Source of the DNA: Synechococcus sp. BSA11S
Lineage (GTDB): Bacteria; Cyanobacteriota; Cyanobacteriia; PCC-6307; Cyanobiaceae
NCBI RefSeq assembly: GCF_014224355.1
Contig: NZ_VNWP01000010.1
Coordinates: 1 to 64,000 of the forward strand
Length of the DNA: 64,000 nucleotides
Direction of reading: 5' to 3'
This document shows positions 17,998-26,831 of the stretch, piece by piece; position 1 is the first letter of the stretch, and every line of letters starts with the position of its first letter. The notes beneath the pieces were generated by a model that did no database searches, was not told the DNA's origin, and worked only from the letters and a program-made list of their open reading frames with translations. Made by a program: the position numbers and the translations under genes.

Positions 17998-18732
17998 TCA
18001 GAGCTGAAACAGGTTGTTCCCCACCGTCAGAATCTGCAGCGTGGGATCGAAGGCAGGATCGCCCAGCTCCCGCTCAATGTTGGGATCCCACACAAACACA
18101 TCAGCACCAACGATCGTGGTCGCTCCGATTTCAGGACCGATCTGTCGGAATCCATCCTCATCGAGCACGGGGCGACCCTGACTGTCGGTGAGAATTTCAA
18201 AGCGGCTGATCTCCACGCCATCGGCCACCTGCTCGTAGGTGATCACGTTGTCATAGGGACCGACGTTGTAGATCAGCACCTTGTCGCCCTCAGCCGCATT
18301 GAAATCCTCGATGCGGTCGTTGCCGCGGGAGAGGGCGAAACGATCACCTCCCGGGCCACCGAAGAGGCGATCATCGTCGCGGTTGCCGTTGAGAAAATCA
18401 TCACCCTCACCACCGAAGAGCCAGTCGTTGTTCTTGCCTCCGGAGAGGGAATCAAAGCCGGATCCACCGCGCAGGGTGTCGCTGCCGGCGTTGCCCCGCA
18501 GCACATCATCAAGCTGACGGCCCAGCAGCAGATCCTCACCGCCAAGGCCACGGATCGTGTCGTCGCCCTCGGTGCCGGTGAGGGTGTCGTTGCCCTCGGT
18601 GCCGGTGATCTCCTCCCCCACCAGGAAGTTCCCGCTCAGGGCCGGATCCACAAACGCCGGCTGACCCTGCTCAGCCAGAAAGTCGTTGAGAATCTGCTGG
18701 GCCTGAAGGACCTCAAGGTCAGGATCAAACAT
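17998..18732 (-). CDS. RTX-type calcium-binding repeat protein
   Basis: 244 residues from ATG 18732. After a 35-residue N-terminus come about nine glycine- and aspartate-rich nonapeptide repeats (GTEGNDTLTGTEGDDTIRG, GGEGDDFLNGNRDDDRLFGG), which wind into a Ca2+-binding beta roll. The C-terminal 100 residues (NDRIEDFNAAEGDKVLIYNV onward) are the typical closing region. There is no N-terminal signal peptide. RTX proteins are normally exported by type I secretion, but no ABC/MFP genes are in the window. Function is unknown; in cyanobacteria such proteins are surface, S-layer or motility associated. An in-frame upstream extension exists but lacks coding character. Confidence 0.85.
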   Translation of the reverse strand: MFDPDLEVLQAQQILNDFLAEQGQPAFVDPALSGNFLVGEEITGTEGNDTLTGTEGDDTIRGLGGEDLLLGRQLDDVLRGNAGSDTLRGGSGFDSLSGGKNNDWLFGGEGDDFLNGNRDDDRLFGGPGGDRFALSRGNDRIEDFNAAEGDKVLIYNVGPYDNVITYEQVADGVEISRFEILTDSQGRPVLDEDGFRQIGPEIGATTIVGADVFVWDPNIERELGDPAFDPTLQILTVGNNLFQL

Positions 18733-18814
18733 CGAAGATCTGAGGCAAACCCGAGGCCAGCGAGCGGCCCGAAGGGCTTCAAGCAGGCCCCCAGGCGGCT
18801 GGGACCGGAAGCCC

Positions 18815-19750
18815 TCAGAGCATGAAACCCGGATCGATGCGCGCCAGGGCGGCGGCCGCCCGCTCGCACAGTTCCCTGTGGGCCAGACCATGGCTGGCGA
18901 TCAGACAGCCCGCCTGCAGTCCATCGCCATTGTTGTAGTGAAGGGGTCGGCCATCGGCATGGCTGAAGGCCCCGCCCGCCGCTCGCAGCACCGCCTCAGG
19001 CGCCGCCATGTCCCAGTCCTTGGGGGCACTGCGGCCGGAGAGGGAGAGGTACAGGTCGGTTTCACCGCGCAGGATCGTGGCCACCTTGCAGCCCACGCTG
19101 CCCACCGCCAGCGAGGGGCCCAGCTCCAGGGCCTGCACCAGCTGCTCCAGCCGCTGGTCACGGTGGTTGCGGCTGGCCACCAGCACCAGCTCGCGAGGTT
19201 CGCGCCGCTCGCTCAGCTGGGGCGCAAACCTCTCCCCTGAAGGGTTCTCCCGCCAGGCGCCGCCGATCAATCCCTCGGCGGCCGTCCCCACCAGACCGAA
19301 CCACAGCTCCTCCTTCTCGGGGAGCAGCACCACGCCCAGGACGGGCTGCCCCCGATGCACCAGGGCCAGATGCACCGCGTACTCGCCCGTGCCCTGGATG
19401 AAGTCCTTGGTGCCATCGAGCGGATCGAGGATCCACAGCCACTCGGCCTCCAGAGGCAGCCCTGCCCTGAGCTGGTCCTTGGCCGTCTCCTCGCTGAGCA
19501 GGGTCCAGGGGGCGTTGGGAAAGGCCTGGGCAAGGCCGTCGAGCAGGTGCTGGTTCACCGCCAGATCGGCCGCCGTCACCGGACCCTCGCCGCCCTCATC
19601 CACGCTCAGGGCCGCGTCGTAGCCGAAGGGTGGCTGCTCGCCGCGAGCGTAGGCCCGCAGAATCGCGGCCGAGTCCCAGCTCAGCTGACGCAGCAGCGCC
19701 AGCAACTCCTCCACGTCGACGCCGGCGGGCAGGGAGGGGGCAGCCATCAT
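18815..19750 (-). CDS. cysQ: 3'(2'),5'-bisphosphate nucleotidase-like phosphatase (CysQ/inositol monophosphatase family)
   Basis: 311 residues from ATG 19750, with a second ATG next to it at 19747. The Mg/Li-sensitive phosphatase motifs are present: LLSEETAKD (metal-binding Glu pair), WILDPLDGTKDFIQGTGEYA (the DPLDGT signature) and KDWDMAAPEAVLRAAGG (WDxAA). The likely role is hydrolysis of PAP to AMP during sulfate assimilation. The family also includes inositol-phosphate phosphatases, so the substrate is inferred. It is divergent from rsmI, with only 33 bases between the starts. Confidence 0.85.
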   Translation of the reverse strand: MMAAPSLPAGVDVEELLALLRQLSWDSAAILRAYARGEQPPFGYDAALSVDEGGEGPVTAADLAVNQHLLDGLAQAFPNAPWTLLSEETAKDQLRAGLPLEAEWLWILDPLDGTKDFIQGTGEYAVHLALVHRGQPVLGVVLLPEKEELWFGLVGTAAEGLIGGAWRENPSGERFAPQLSERREPRELVLVASRNHRDQRLEQLVQALELGPSLAVGSVGCKVATILRGETDLYLSLSGRSAPKDWDMAAPEAVLRAAGGAFSHADGRPLHYNNGDGLQAGCLIASHGLAHRELCERAAAALARIDPGFML

Positions 19751-19783
19751 GGGCGGGGCCAGGGACACGTTCAGAGCCGCATT

Positions 19784-20635
19784 GTGGAGCAAGCCAGCGA
19801 ACCCGCCGCCGGGGTGCTGTACCTGGTGGGGACACCGATCGGCAACCTGGGGGACCTCTCTCCCCGGGCCCGCCGGGTGCTGGAGGGCGTCGACCGCATC
19901 GCCTGTGAAGACACCCGCCACAGCGGTCAGCTGCTGGCCGGCCTGGGCATCCGCTGCCGCCTGCTCAGCTTTCACCAGCACAACCAGACCGCCCGCATCC
20001 CCGAGCTGCTGGCCGCCCTGGCCGCCGGGGAAAGCCTGGCGGTGATCAGTGATGCGGGCCTGCCGGGCATCTCCGATCCGGGCGAGGCGCTGGTGGCAGC
20101 CGCCCGAGCCGGCGGCCATCCGGTGATCTGCGTGCCCGGCCCCTGCGCCGTGACCACCGCCCTGGTGAGCAGCGGCCTGCCCAGTGGCCGCTTCTGCTTC
20201 GAGGGGTTCCTGCCGGCCAAGGTGAGTCTTCGCCGCCAGCGGCTCCAGGAGCTGGCCGGCGAACCGCGCACGCTGGTGCTGTTCGAAGCACCGCACCGGT
20301 TGATCGAGCTGCTCGAAGACCTGCACAGCACCCTGGGCGACCGTCCCCTGCAGGTGGCGCGGGAACTCACCAAACGGCACGAGCAGCAGATCGGTCCCAG
20401 CGTGAGCGCGGCCCTTGAGCACTTCCGCAGGGTGCCGCCCCGGGGGGAGTGCACCCTTGTGCTGGGCGGTGCCGCCCCTGAGGAACCACCTGTTCGCAGC
20501 GACGCCGAGCTGACCCTGGAGCTGCGCGAGAAGGTGGCATCAGGCCTGAGCGCCAGTGATGCAGCCCGCCAGCTGGCCGCTGAGACCGGCCTCTCGCGCC
20601 GCAGCCTCTACGCCCTGCTCCACCGGCCGGAGTGA
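19784..20635 (+). CDS. rsmI: 16S rRNA 2'-O-ribose C1402 methyltransferase
   Basis: 283 residues from GTG 19784. It methylates C1402 of 16S rRNA near the decoding centre. The N-terminus VLYLVGTPIGNLGDLSPRA is the SAM-binding tetrapyrrole-methylase fold signature of this family, followed by DRIACEDTRHSG, LAVISDAGLPGISDPG and LVLFEAPHRL. The stop overlaps the GTG start of the next gene by GTGA. The longer open frame upstream is antisense to cysQ and is not translated as part of this protein. Confidence 0.95.
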   Translation: MEQASEPAAGVLYLVGTPIGNLGDLSPRARRVLEGVDRIACEDTRHSGQLLAGLGIRCRLLSFHQHNQTARIPELLAALAAGESLAVISDAGLPGISDPGEALVAAARAGGHPVICVPGPCAVTTALVSSGLPSGRFCFEGFLPAKVSLRRQRLQELAGEPRTLVLFEAPHRLIELLEDLHSTLGDRPLQVARELTKRHEQQIGPSVSAALEHFRRVPPRGECTLVLGGAAPEEPPVRSDAELTLELREKVASGLSASDAARQLAAETGLSRRSLYALLHRPE

Positions 20636-20943
20636 GCAACCCCAGCGGGGGATGGACCATGCTGAAGGACGAGCTGCCCCCCAGTCCCATCGCCCCGGCC
20701 ATGCTGCTGCGCCTGCGCCTGTTGCTCACCAGCCTTGGCGGCGGGGTTCTGCTCCTGCTGATCCTCTGCCTCGGCGCCCAGAACCTGGAGGAGCGCCCCA
20801 CTCTGCGGCTCGGCATCGGCCGCAGCGCCCCCCTGCCCAGCGGCTTCCTGGTGGGGCTGGCCCTGGCGGCGGGGGTGATCAGCGGCGGTTCTGCCACTGC
20901 CCTGCTGCTGCCCCGCCGGGATCAGCCGCCGGGGAGTGCGTAG
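20632..20943 (+). CDS. Small two-helix membrane protein (LapA/DUF1049-like)
   Basis: 103 residues, starting at GTG 20632 and coupled to rsmI by a four-base overlap. Two membrane helices are seen, LRLLLTSLGGGVLLLLILCL (about 28-47) and FLVGLALAAGVISGGSATAL (about 72-91). They are separated by AQNLEERPTLRLGIGRSAPL, which resembles the loop between the helices of DUF1049/LapA proteins. The role is unknown; the family is loosely linked to envelope assembly. Its 3' end overlaps the convergent gene by 22 bases. Confidence 0.65.
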   Translation: MSNPSGGWTMLKDELPPSPIAPAMLLRLRLLLTSLGGGVLLLLILCLGAQNLEERPTLRLGIGRSAPLPSGFLVGLALAAGVISGGSATALLLPRRDQPPGSA

Positions 20944-21716
20944 AGCGCCCCTTCCAGCACCACCCGGGTGATGCCCTTCCCCACCAGGTAGGTGGCCGTG
21001 CGCTGGATCACCTGGCTGTCGGGCATCTTGATCACCCGCTGGCTGCGGCCGCACTGGCGCTTGGCCTGGCGGGGATTGGCAAACACCACCAGGGCGTGGC
21101 GGGCCTGCTCCTCGTCGGGGAGGGCACCCAGCTCGGGGAAGTCACTGAGGGGGCGGGCCTGGAGCTCCACGGTCTTGTCGACGAGCATGTAGAGGCTGTC
21201 GGGCAGGGGTGCGCTCTCCAGCGGCTGGCAGACCACAGCGGGCCGCTGCTCAACCCCTGCGCCGAGGTTGGCGCCCGCAACCACCGGCACCATCGTGAAC
21301 ACATTCCCTTCAGCGTCGGTGTCGTCGCCATCGCTGTCGTCAGCGTCGCTCTCCTCGTCGCCCTCGCCGTCATCCCCGAAGTCATCGGCGTCATCGATCG
21401 CCAGCACGCCAGGGCGTTCAGCCTCCTCATCGACCTCGGGGGCACCGTCGTCGCGGTCCTGATCGGAATCCTCGTCCGGCGCCGCAGCGGCCACCGGGGT
21501 GAGCGCCTCGAGGGAAGCCTCCAGCTGGGCCACCGGGCGGCCTCGCTCCCTCTTGAGCTGCTCGTAGAGCTCGGGCGCGAGGGCGCCCTTCACCACCCGG
21601 GTCACGGTGTTGGGGCTGCAGCCGAAGGCATCAGCGAGGGCCGCGCTGGATTCACCAGCCCTCCACCGCCGAACCAGCTCCTGTTTCTGGGCATCACTGA
21701 GCCGGGAGGCCGCCAT
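20922..21716 (-). CDS. HTH-domain protein with a long acidic linker
   Basis: 264 residues from ATG 21716. Residues 1-60 form a resolvase-like helix-turn-helix (LSDAQKQELVRRWRAGESSA, LADAFGCSPNTVTRVVKGAL). A linker of about 55 residues (about 75-135) is dominated by Asp and Glu, including DFGDDGEGDEESDADDSDGD. A conserved-looking C-terminal domain follows (HALVVFANPRQAKRQCGRSQ, VIQRTATYLVGKGITRVVLE). The family is familiar from marine Synechococcus as an uncharacterised protein; I cannot name it. Sequence-specific DNA binding is inferred from the N-terminus. It starts 40 bases from the tRNA-Arg gene on the other strand. Confidence 0.75.
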   Translation of the reverse strand: MAASRLSDAQKQELVRRWRAGESSAALADAFGCSPNTVTRVVKGALAPELYEQLKRERGRPVAQLEASLEALTPVAAAAPDEDSDQDRDDGAPEVDEEAERPGVLAIDDADDFGDDGEGDEESDADDSDGDDTDAEGNVFTMVPVVAGANLGAGVEQRPAVVCQPLESAPLPDSLYMLVDKTVELQARPLSDFPELGALPDEEQARHALVVFANPRQAKRQCGRSQRVIKMPDSQVIQRTATYLVGKGITRVVLEGALYALPGG

Positions 21717-21756
21717 CGAGCAAGTTGCGCAGCCTCCCAATCTAGGCTGCACGGGT

Positions 21757-21830
21757 GGGCCGTTAGCTCAGCTGGATAGAGCATGCGACTTCTAATCGCA
21801 CGGTCGCTGGTTCGAATCCAGCACGGCCCG
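21757..21830 (+). tRNA. tRNA-Arg (anticodon TCT)
   Basis: A 74-base cloverleaf: the acceptor GGGCCGT pairs with ACGGCCC, the D arm is AGCTCAGCTGGATAGAGC, the anticodon loop CTTCTAA gives TCT for AGA codons, and the T arm is CTGGTTCGAATCCAG. The 3' CCA is not encoded. In a genome this GC-rich AGA is rare, so this is a minor isoacceptor. tRNA-Arg genes are also common integration sites, but no att repeat is evident here. Confidence 0.93.
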
Positions 21831-21974
21831 TTCCCCCATCCCCCAGCCTCTGGCGCGCCAGAAGCCTCACCAGCATTCCCTGACCTCGCAGCGATTCGGT
21901 AGCAGCAGCGCCGACCGAACCAGCGATTTGTCAACAATCTTGATAAATCCACTGAATCCGTGAGCTCCGCCGCC

Positions 21975-22409
21975 ATGGCCCTCACACGACGCGTCGAACT
22001 GTTGCCGTTGGAGCGCACCTCCTCAGGCAATGCACTCTTCAGCGAGGCCCAGCCCAGCGACGAAACCCTGATCGCCGATCTCGCCCCCCATCAGCCCGTC
22101 TCGATCTTCTGCCACCGCCGCCAGACCGATCAACTGATCCTGCTGCGCGGCTCCCTCGAGTTGGTGGTGCTGGAGGGCGGCCGGCTCGTGCTCATTCCCC
22201 TGCGGGAAGACGAACCGATGCTGGTGCGCATCCCCCCTGGCGTCCCCCACGGGGCGGTCAACAACAGCCGCCATTACGCCACGGTAGTGAATGCCGTGCT
22301 GCGCCACGGCCCACCCGACCCGCGCGACTACAAGCCACGGCCACTTCCCCATAGCCTGCAGGCGCAGTGGCGGGCCATGACAGGCGATAGGCCTCAAACG
22401 GTGTCCTGA
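21975..22409 (+). CDS. Cupin-fold protein
   Basis: 144 residues from ATG 21975; a GTG at 21960 would add five. The core has the cupin pattern SIFCHRRQTDQLILLRGSLE, VVLEGGRLVLIPL and VRIPPGVPHGAVNNS, a small single-domain beta barrel with a His-rich metal site. Relatives in cyanobacteria are sugar-epimerase-like or of unknown function, so no reaction can be assigned. It stands alone after the tRNA gene. Confidence 0.7.
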   Translation: MALTRRVELLPLERTSSGNALFSEAQPSDETLIADLAPHQPVSIFCHRRQTDQLILLRGSLELVVLEGGRLVLIPLREDEPMLVRIPPGVPHGAVNNSRHYATVVNAVLRHGPPDPRDYKPRPLPHSLQAQWRAMTGDRPQTVS

Positions 22410-22776
22410 TGCCATCAGGACCCAGCACCTAAAGACAAGACGTCGGCGGCCGATGGCACTGATCGACGACGCCACGAGCTTCCAAGGAAGAATCACATGT
22501 GAAACATCGCGCAATCCCCCCCCTCCAAGGTCGGCTGGCGCGGCTCAGGCAGTGGTCCACTAGGATGCAGATTGTCTGTGATTCCACTTTGCACGACGCC
22601 ACCAGGGAAGTCATACGAGTTCTGCGCCCTGAAAGTATCCCCATGAGGCGCTTCCCCTGCTTTCATCATCAGCAATGGTTGCCCTGTCATCGATAAAAGC
22701 AACCCCGGCTATCGCCAGACTCCAATCAGTTGATCGCAAGATTCAGGAATTCTTTCCTAGCTGATCCCGCCCAGGC
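22410..22776. other. Intergenic region with a compositional drop
   Basis: No coding frame with recognisable features. GC falls steadily through this stretch toward the desaturase gene. Short frames on both strands (for example around 22493-22702) lack motifs. It probably holds the desaturase promoter near 22690-22770, but no pair of hexamers is convincing. Confidence 0.4.
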
Positions 22777-22805
22777 AAACACAAAGACGTTCTGTCTTTG
22801 TGTTT
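22777..22805. terminator. Perfect 12-bp hairpin followed by T-rich DNA, in the desaturase leader
   Basis: AAACACAAAGAC and GTCTTTGTGTTT pair perfectly around the loop GTTCT and are followed by GATTTTTTC. It lies 27 bases before the preferred desaturase ATG. It can be a terminator for transcripts arriving from upstream, an attenuator, or a leader structure that controls translation. The stem is AT-rich, so its stability would be sensitive to temperature. Confidence 0.65.
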
Positions 22806-22832
22806 GATTTTTTCACCATTTCAACGATCTCG

Positions 22833-23927
22833 ATGCAGGCTATAAGCCAAAAGAAGCTTTTGCCCCAAGCCGACTATGTGGCAACACTTCGCCCCCTTCT
22901 CCCCCCCCAAGCCTTTCTTCCTGATCGCAGCAAGGCCTGGATCCTCCTGATCAATCTGGCCATCCTCATCCTGGGCTGGACCATGGCCCGGCAGCTTGAC
23001 CAGTGGAACTGGCAGTGGCTCTGGCTTTATTTGCCGTTTGCCCTGGCGATGGGCAACAGCGTGGTCGTTCTGCTATTCAGCACGCACGATCTGATGCATT
23101 CCAGCGCCATCAGACATCCACTCATCAAACGGCCCTTGTTCTTAGCAGGCCTCACCCTGCTTTGGATGCCACCCACCATGTGGAAGGCGGTCCACAACCG
23201 CGAACATCACCGAAAGACCAACTCCCTCCAGGATCCCGATCGAAACTATCTGCACAGCCAGCCCTTCAGCTGGGGAAAGTGGATTCAGAATCTGTTTGTC
23301 CCTTCCTCGGATGTCAACCCCGTTTTTCTCACGATCGGCATGACGCAGGCGTGGGGAATCCACGCCTTTCGCAATCTCAGCTCCGTCTTGCTGTTCGTGG
23401 ACGGCTCAGCCCAGCACCCGCCTGCCGCTTTCAAGGTCAGTCCGAAGGAACGCAGAAATATTACCTACGAACTTCTTGCAATCGCAGCGCTTCACTTCTC
23501 AATTATCGCCTACATCGGCTTTAATCCAATTGGGTTAATCCTTGGATATCTTCTTCCGATCTGGATCGGCTACGCAGGAGTCATGTTTTATATCTACACC
23601 AACCACATGATCTCAAGTCTCACCCCTGTGAACGACCCCCTGGCCAACAGCCTCTCCCTACGGGTCCCAGCCTTCATCGACAAACTCCACTTTAACTTTT
23701 CATATCATACCGAACATCATGTCTTCCCCGGCATAAATTCAGACTATTATCCAATGGTGCAACAATTACTGCAAGAACTTTATCCAGATCGCTACAATCT
23801 GATTGACGCCTCTGAGGCCTGGCGGACCATGCTTCAAACACCTCGTCACTACCTTAGCGAAACTGTTTTCACTGATTGGAAGGGAGAGAAAATAGTCGAC
23901 TGTCCTCTTCCAAGGCCAATGGGATAA
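22833..23927 (+). CDS. Membrane fatty acid desaturase family protein
   Basis: 364 residues from ATG 22833. A GTG at 22800 in the same frame lies inside the leader hairpin and is less likely. The three histidine boxes that bind the di-iron centre are present in order: HDLMH (about residue 86), HNREHH (about 121) and HTEHH (about 292). Between them are at least four hydrophobic helices (WILLINLAILILGWTMA, LWLYLPFALAMGNSVVVLLF, FSIIAYIGFNPIGLILGYLL). It would introduce a double bond, or hydroxylate, a membrane lipid acyl chain or similar substrate. Which substrate cannot be read. GC is clearly lower than in all neighbours, suggesting transfer. Confidence 0.85.
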   Translation: MQAISQKKLLPQADYVATLRPLLPPQAFLPDRSKAWILLINLAILILGWTMARQLDQWNWQWLWLYLPFALAMGNSVVVLLFSTHDLMHSSAIRHPLIKRPLFLAGLTLLWMPPTMWKAVHNREHHRKTNSLQDPDRNYLHSQPFSWGKWIQNLFVPSSDVNPVFLTIGMTQAWGIHAFRNLSSVLLFVDGSAQHPPAAFKVSPKERRNITYELLAIAALHFSIIAYIGFNPIGLILGYLLPIWIGYAGVMFYIYTNHMISSLTPVNDPLANSLSLRVPAFIDKLHFNFSYHTEHHVFPGINSDYYPMVQQLLQELYPDRYNLIDASEAWRTMLQTPRHYLSETVFTDWKGEKIVDCPLPRPMG

Positions 23928-24064
23928 GCCTGGCCCTGCAGAAGCATCAGAGCTAGAGCTGCCTCCCCAGCGGAAAATCCGTATGGAATCCCAAAGAAAT
24001 CCCTGCGAGGACGCTCAGGCTTCACTGGATCCCTACGGTGATGACTAGGTGAAACGGCATCGCC

Positions 24065-24541
24065 ATGCCAGTGCCCACGAAACCCGAGTCATTCATGGCG
24101 CTCGAGGCGGTACTTCTTCGGCACCACCGAAGCCCTGACAGCCTGATCGAGATTCTGCACCAGTCCCAGAATCTCTACAGCTATCTGAGCGATCCCCTGC
24201 TCCGCCACGTGGCGACGCGCCTGAAGCTCCCCCTCAGCCGGGTCAAGGGAACAGCCAGCTTCTATCACCTCTTCCGGTTCCAGCCACCGGCCCGCCACCG
24301 CTGCGTGGTCTGCACCGGCACCGCCTGCCAGATCCAGGGGGCCTCGGCCCTGATCGAAGCCATGGAGGAGAGCCTGGGGCTTCAGATGGGCGACCGCCGC
24401 GGCGATGGCTGGGTCAGCCTCTCGGAGGTGCGCTGCCTGGGCACCTGCAGCGACGCGCCCCTCGTGCTGATCGATGGAACCGTCGGCCGCCAGCAGAGCA
24501 GCGATGGCCTGCGCCGCTGGCTGCAGGAGCTGGAGCCATGA
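24065..24541 (+). CDS. hoxE: Bidirectional hydrogenase diaphorase subunit HoxE
   Basis: 158 residues, a NuoE-like thioredoxin-fold subunit. The [2Fe-2S] ligands are in CVVCTGTACQ (C-x4-C) and VRCLGTCSDAP (C-x3-C). The helical N-terminus (LIEILHQSQNLYSYLSDPLL) is typical. It links the diaphorase to its electron partner. It is the first gene of the hox block, and its stop overlaps the hoxF start by ATGA. An ATG 30 bases further in (MALEAV) is an alternative start. Confidence 0.93.
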   Translation: MPVPTKPESFMALEAVLLRHHRSPDSLIEILHQSQNLYSYLSDPLLRHVATRLKLPLSRVKGTASFYHLFRFQPPARHRCVVCTGTACQIQGASALIEAMEESLGLQMGDRRGDGWVSLSEVRCLGTCSDAPLVLIDGTVGRQQSSDGLRRWLQELEP

Positions 24542-26118
24542 ACGGCCTGCGCTGCTGCGCCTCGGCCGGCTGCCTGGCCAGGGGCTCCGGTGCCTTGATC
24601 GGGGCCCTCGAAACGGCCATCTCCAGAGCTGAACTGGGTGATCGGATCCAGCTGCGCCCGGTGGGCTGTCTTGGCCCCTGCAGCCAGGGCCCCCTGCTGG
24701 CCCTCGATCCCGATGGCGATCTCTATGCCGGTGTGGGCCCGCAGGACGCCGAAACCCTGGTGGCCGCTCTGGCCCGGCGGCTGCATCAGGGCTCTGACCA
24801 GGCGACGCCGCTGGAGTGGGCCCCCGCCAGGGGCGAGCGCCTGGATCTCAGGGCGCCGTTCTTCCAGCGGCAACGGCGGATCGTGCTGGAGCACTGCGGC
24901 CTGATCGATCCCACCGACCTGGAGCAGGCGATCGCCGTGGGGGCCTACGGCCAGCTGGAGCGGGTGCTGCAGGGCTGGAGCCCGGAGCGGGTGCTGACGG
25001 AACTGCAGCGCAGCGGCCTGCGCGGCCGTGGCGGCGCCGGCTATCCCACCGGTCTGAAATGGGCCACCGTGGCCCGCATGCCCGGGGCCCGCAAGGTGGT
25101 GGTCTGCAACGCCGATGAAGGCGATCCCGGCGCCTTCATGGACCGGGCCGTGCTGGAGGGCGATCCCCATCGGGTGCTGGAGGGGATGGCGATCGCCGCT
25201 TATGCGGTGGGGGCCGATCATGGATTCATCTACATCCGCGCCGAGTACGCCCTGGCGATCGAGCGGCTGCGCCTGGCGATCGATCAGGCCGTCCGCCGCG
25301 GCCGTCTCGGGCCGGCACTGTTCGGCACGGGCTTCGGGTTCAGCGTGGAGCTGCGGGTGGGGGCCGGTGCTTATGTCTGCGGCGAGGAAACGGCGCTGAT
25401 CGCCTCGATCGAAGGCAAACGCGGAACGCCGCGCCCCAGGCCCCCCTACCCCGCTGAGCGGGGCGTGGGCGGGAAGCCCACCCTGATCAACAACGTCGAA
25501 ACCTTGGCCAATGTGGCGCCGATCCTGCGGGAAGGCGCCGACTGGTTCGCCGCCATCGGCACCGCCGGCAGCGCCGGCACCAAGGTGTTCAGCCTCACCG
25601 GCCACGTGCGCCGCGGCGGCCTGGTGGAGGTGCCGATGGGCACCAGCCTGACCACGGTCGTGCTGGAGATGGGAGAGGGGGCCCCGGAGGGATCGGCCGT
25701 CAAGGCGGTGCAGACCGGCGGCCCCTCGGGGGGCTGCGTGCCCGCCGATCGGCTCGACACACCCCTCGATTACGAAAGCCTCCAGGCCCTGGGCACGATC
25801 ATGGGCTCCGGCGGCATGGTGGTGCTGGATCAGAGCACCGACATGGTGGCCCTGGCGGCCTATTTCATGGCCTTCTGTCGCGAGGAGTCGTGCGGCAAGT
25901 GCGTGCCCTGCCGCGCCGGCACCGTGCAGCTCCACGGCCTGCTGGAGCGGATCCTCGCCGGCAGCGCCAGCCGCGCCGACCTCGATCAGCTCGAAACGCT
26001 CGGCGCGATGGTGATGGACACCAGCCTCTGCGGCCTGGGGCAGAGCGCACCCAAGCCGATGCTGAGCACCCTGCGCTACTTCCGCGGCGACTACCTCGCC
26101 CGGCTGGAGGCCCCATGA
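24538..26118 (+). CDS. hoxF: Bidirectional hydrogenase diaphorase subunit HoxF
   Basis: 526 residues. An N-terminal thioredoxin-like domain carries CCASAGC and [10 protein letters not shown] for a [2Fe-2S] cluster. The NuoF-like core binds NAD(P)H and FMN ([42 protein letters not shown]). The C-terminal [13 protein letters not shown] plus a later Cys (SLCGLGQ) holds a [4Fe-4S] cluster. It is the site of NAD(P)H oxidation or reduction. ATGA overlaps couple it to hoxE and hoxU. Confidence 0.96.
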   Translation: MNGLRCCASAGCLARGSGALIGALETAISRAELGDRIQLRPVGCLGPCSQGPLLALDPDGDLYAGVGPQDAETLVAALARRLHQGSDQATPLEWAPARGERLDLRAPFFQRQRRIVLEHCGLIDPTDLEQAIAVGAYGQLERVLQGWSPERVLTELQRSGLRGRGGAGYPTGLKWATVARMPGARKVVVCNADEGDPGAFMDRAVLEGDPHRVLEGMAIAAYAVGADHGFIYIRAEYALAIERLRLAIDQAVRRGRLGPALFGTGFGFSVELRVGAGAYVCGEETALIASIEGKRGTPRPRPPYPAERGVGGKPTLINNVETLANVAPILREGADWFAAIGTAGSAGTKVFSLTGHVRRGGLVEVPMGTSLTTVVLEMGEGAPEGSAVKAVQTGGPSGGCVPADRLDTPLDYESLQALGTIMGSGGMVVLDQSTDMVALAAYFMAFCREESCGKCVPCRAGTVQLHGLLERILAGSASRADLDQLETLGAMVMDTSLCGLGQSAPKPMLSTLRYFRGDYLARLEAP

Positions 26119-26831
26119 GCGTGCGCACGCTGCGCATCGACGGCCGCGATGTGGCCAGCGGCGAGGGCACCACCGTGCTCGAGGCCGCCCGCGACGCCGG
26201 CGTGGCCATCCCCACCCTCTGCCACCTGGAGGGGCTCTCGCCCGTGGCCGCCTGCAGGCTCTGCCTGGTGGAGATCGAGGGCAGCAACAAGCTCCAGCCC
26301 GCCTGCATCACCCCGGTGAGCGAGGGCATGGTGGTCCACACCGCCACACCACGCCTCAGGGAGATCCGGCGAACGGTGATCGAGCTGCTGTTCACCGAGG
26401 GCAACCACGTCTGCGCCGTGTGCGTGGCCAACGGCCATTGCGAACTGCAGGACCGCGCCGTGGACGTGGGCATGGACCACGCCCGCCTGCCCTACCGCTT
26501 CCCCGATCGTCCGGTGGATCTCTCCCACCAGCGCTTCGGGCTCGACCACAACCGCTGCATCCTCTGCAGCCGCTGCGTCCGCGTCTGCGACGAGGTGGAG
26601 GGCGCCCACGTCTGGGACATGGCCTGGCGGGGGGAGCACTGCCGGATCATCGCCGGGCTCGATCAGCCCTGGGGCGCCGTGGATGCCTGCACCGACTGCG
26701 GCAAGTGCGTGATGGTCTGCCCCACCGGCGCCCTGTTCCACAAGGGCGACAGCGTGGCGGAGAAACACGAGGACCCCAGCCGCCTCGCAGCCCTGCTGCA
26801 GGCCCGCCGCGCCCGGCAGGAGGCCCCATGA
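26115..26831 (+). CDS. hoxU: Bidirectional hydrogenase diaphorase subunit HoxU
   Basis: 238 residues, a NuoG-like electron-transfer subunit. It carries a plant-type [2Fe-2S] site ([20 protein letters not shown] with a later Cys), the His/Cys cluster site ([16 protein letters not shown]) and two ferredoxin motifs ([13 protein letters not shown] and [16 protein letters not shown]). These form the wire between the FMN in HoxF and HoxYH. ATG 26115 overlaps the hoxF stop, and its own stop overlaps hoxY. Confidence 0.96.
   Translation: MSVRTLRIDGRDVASGEGTTVLEAARDAGVAIPTLCHLEGLSPVAACRLCLVEIEGSNKLQPACITPVSEGMVVHTATPRLREIRRTVIELLFTEGNHVCAVCVANGHCELQDRAVDVGMDHARLPYRFPDRPVDLSHQRFGLDHNRCILCSRCVRVCDEVEGAHVWDMAWRGEHCRIIAGLDQPWGAVDACTDCGKCVMVCPTGALFHKGDSVAEKHEDPSRLAALLQARRARQEAP

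Noticed and set aside
18733-18891. N-terminal extension of the RTX protein to 18891
   Set aside because: The extra residues are Pro/Arg/Ser-rich, overlap the 3' end of cysQ and are not typical of the family; ATG 18732 is the sensible start.
21843-21875. Hairpin TCTGGC-GC-GCCAGA after tRNA-Arg, considered as a terminator
   Set aside because: The loop is only two bases and there is no T tract; likely chance in GC-rich DNA.
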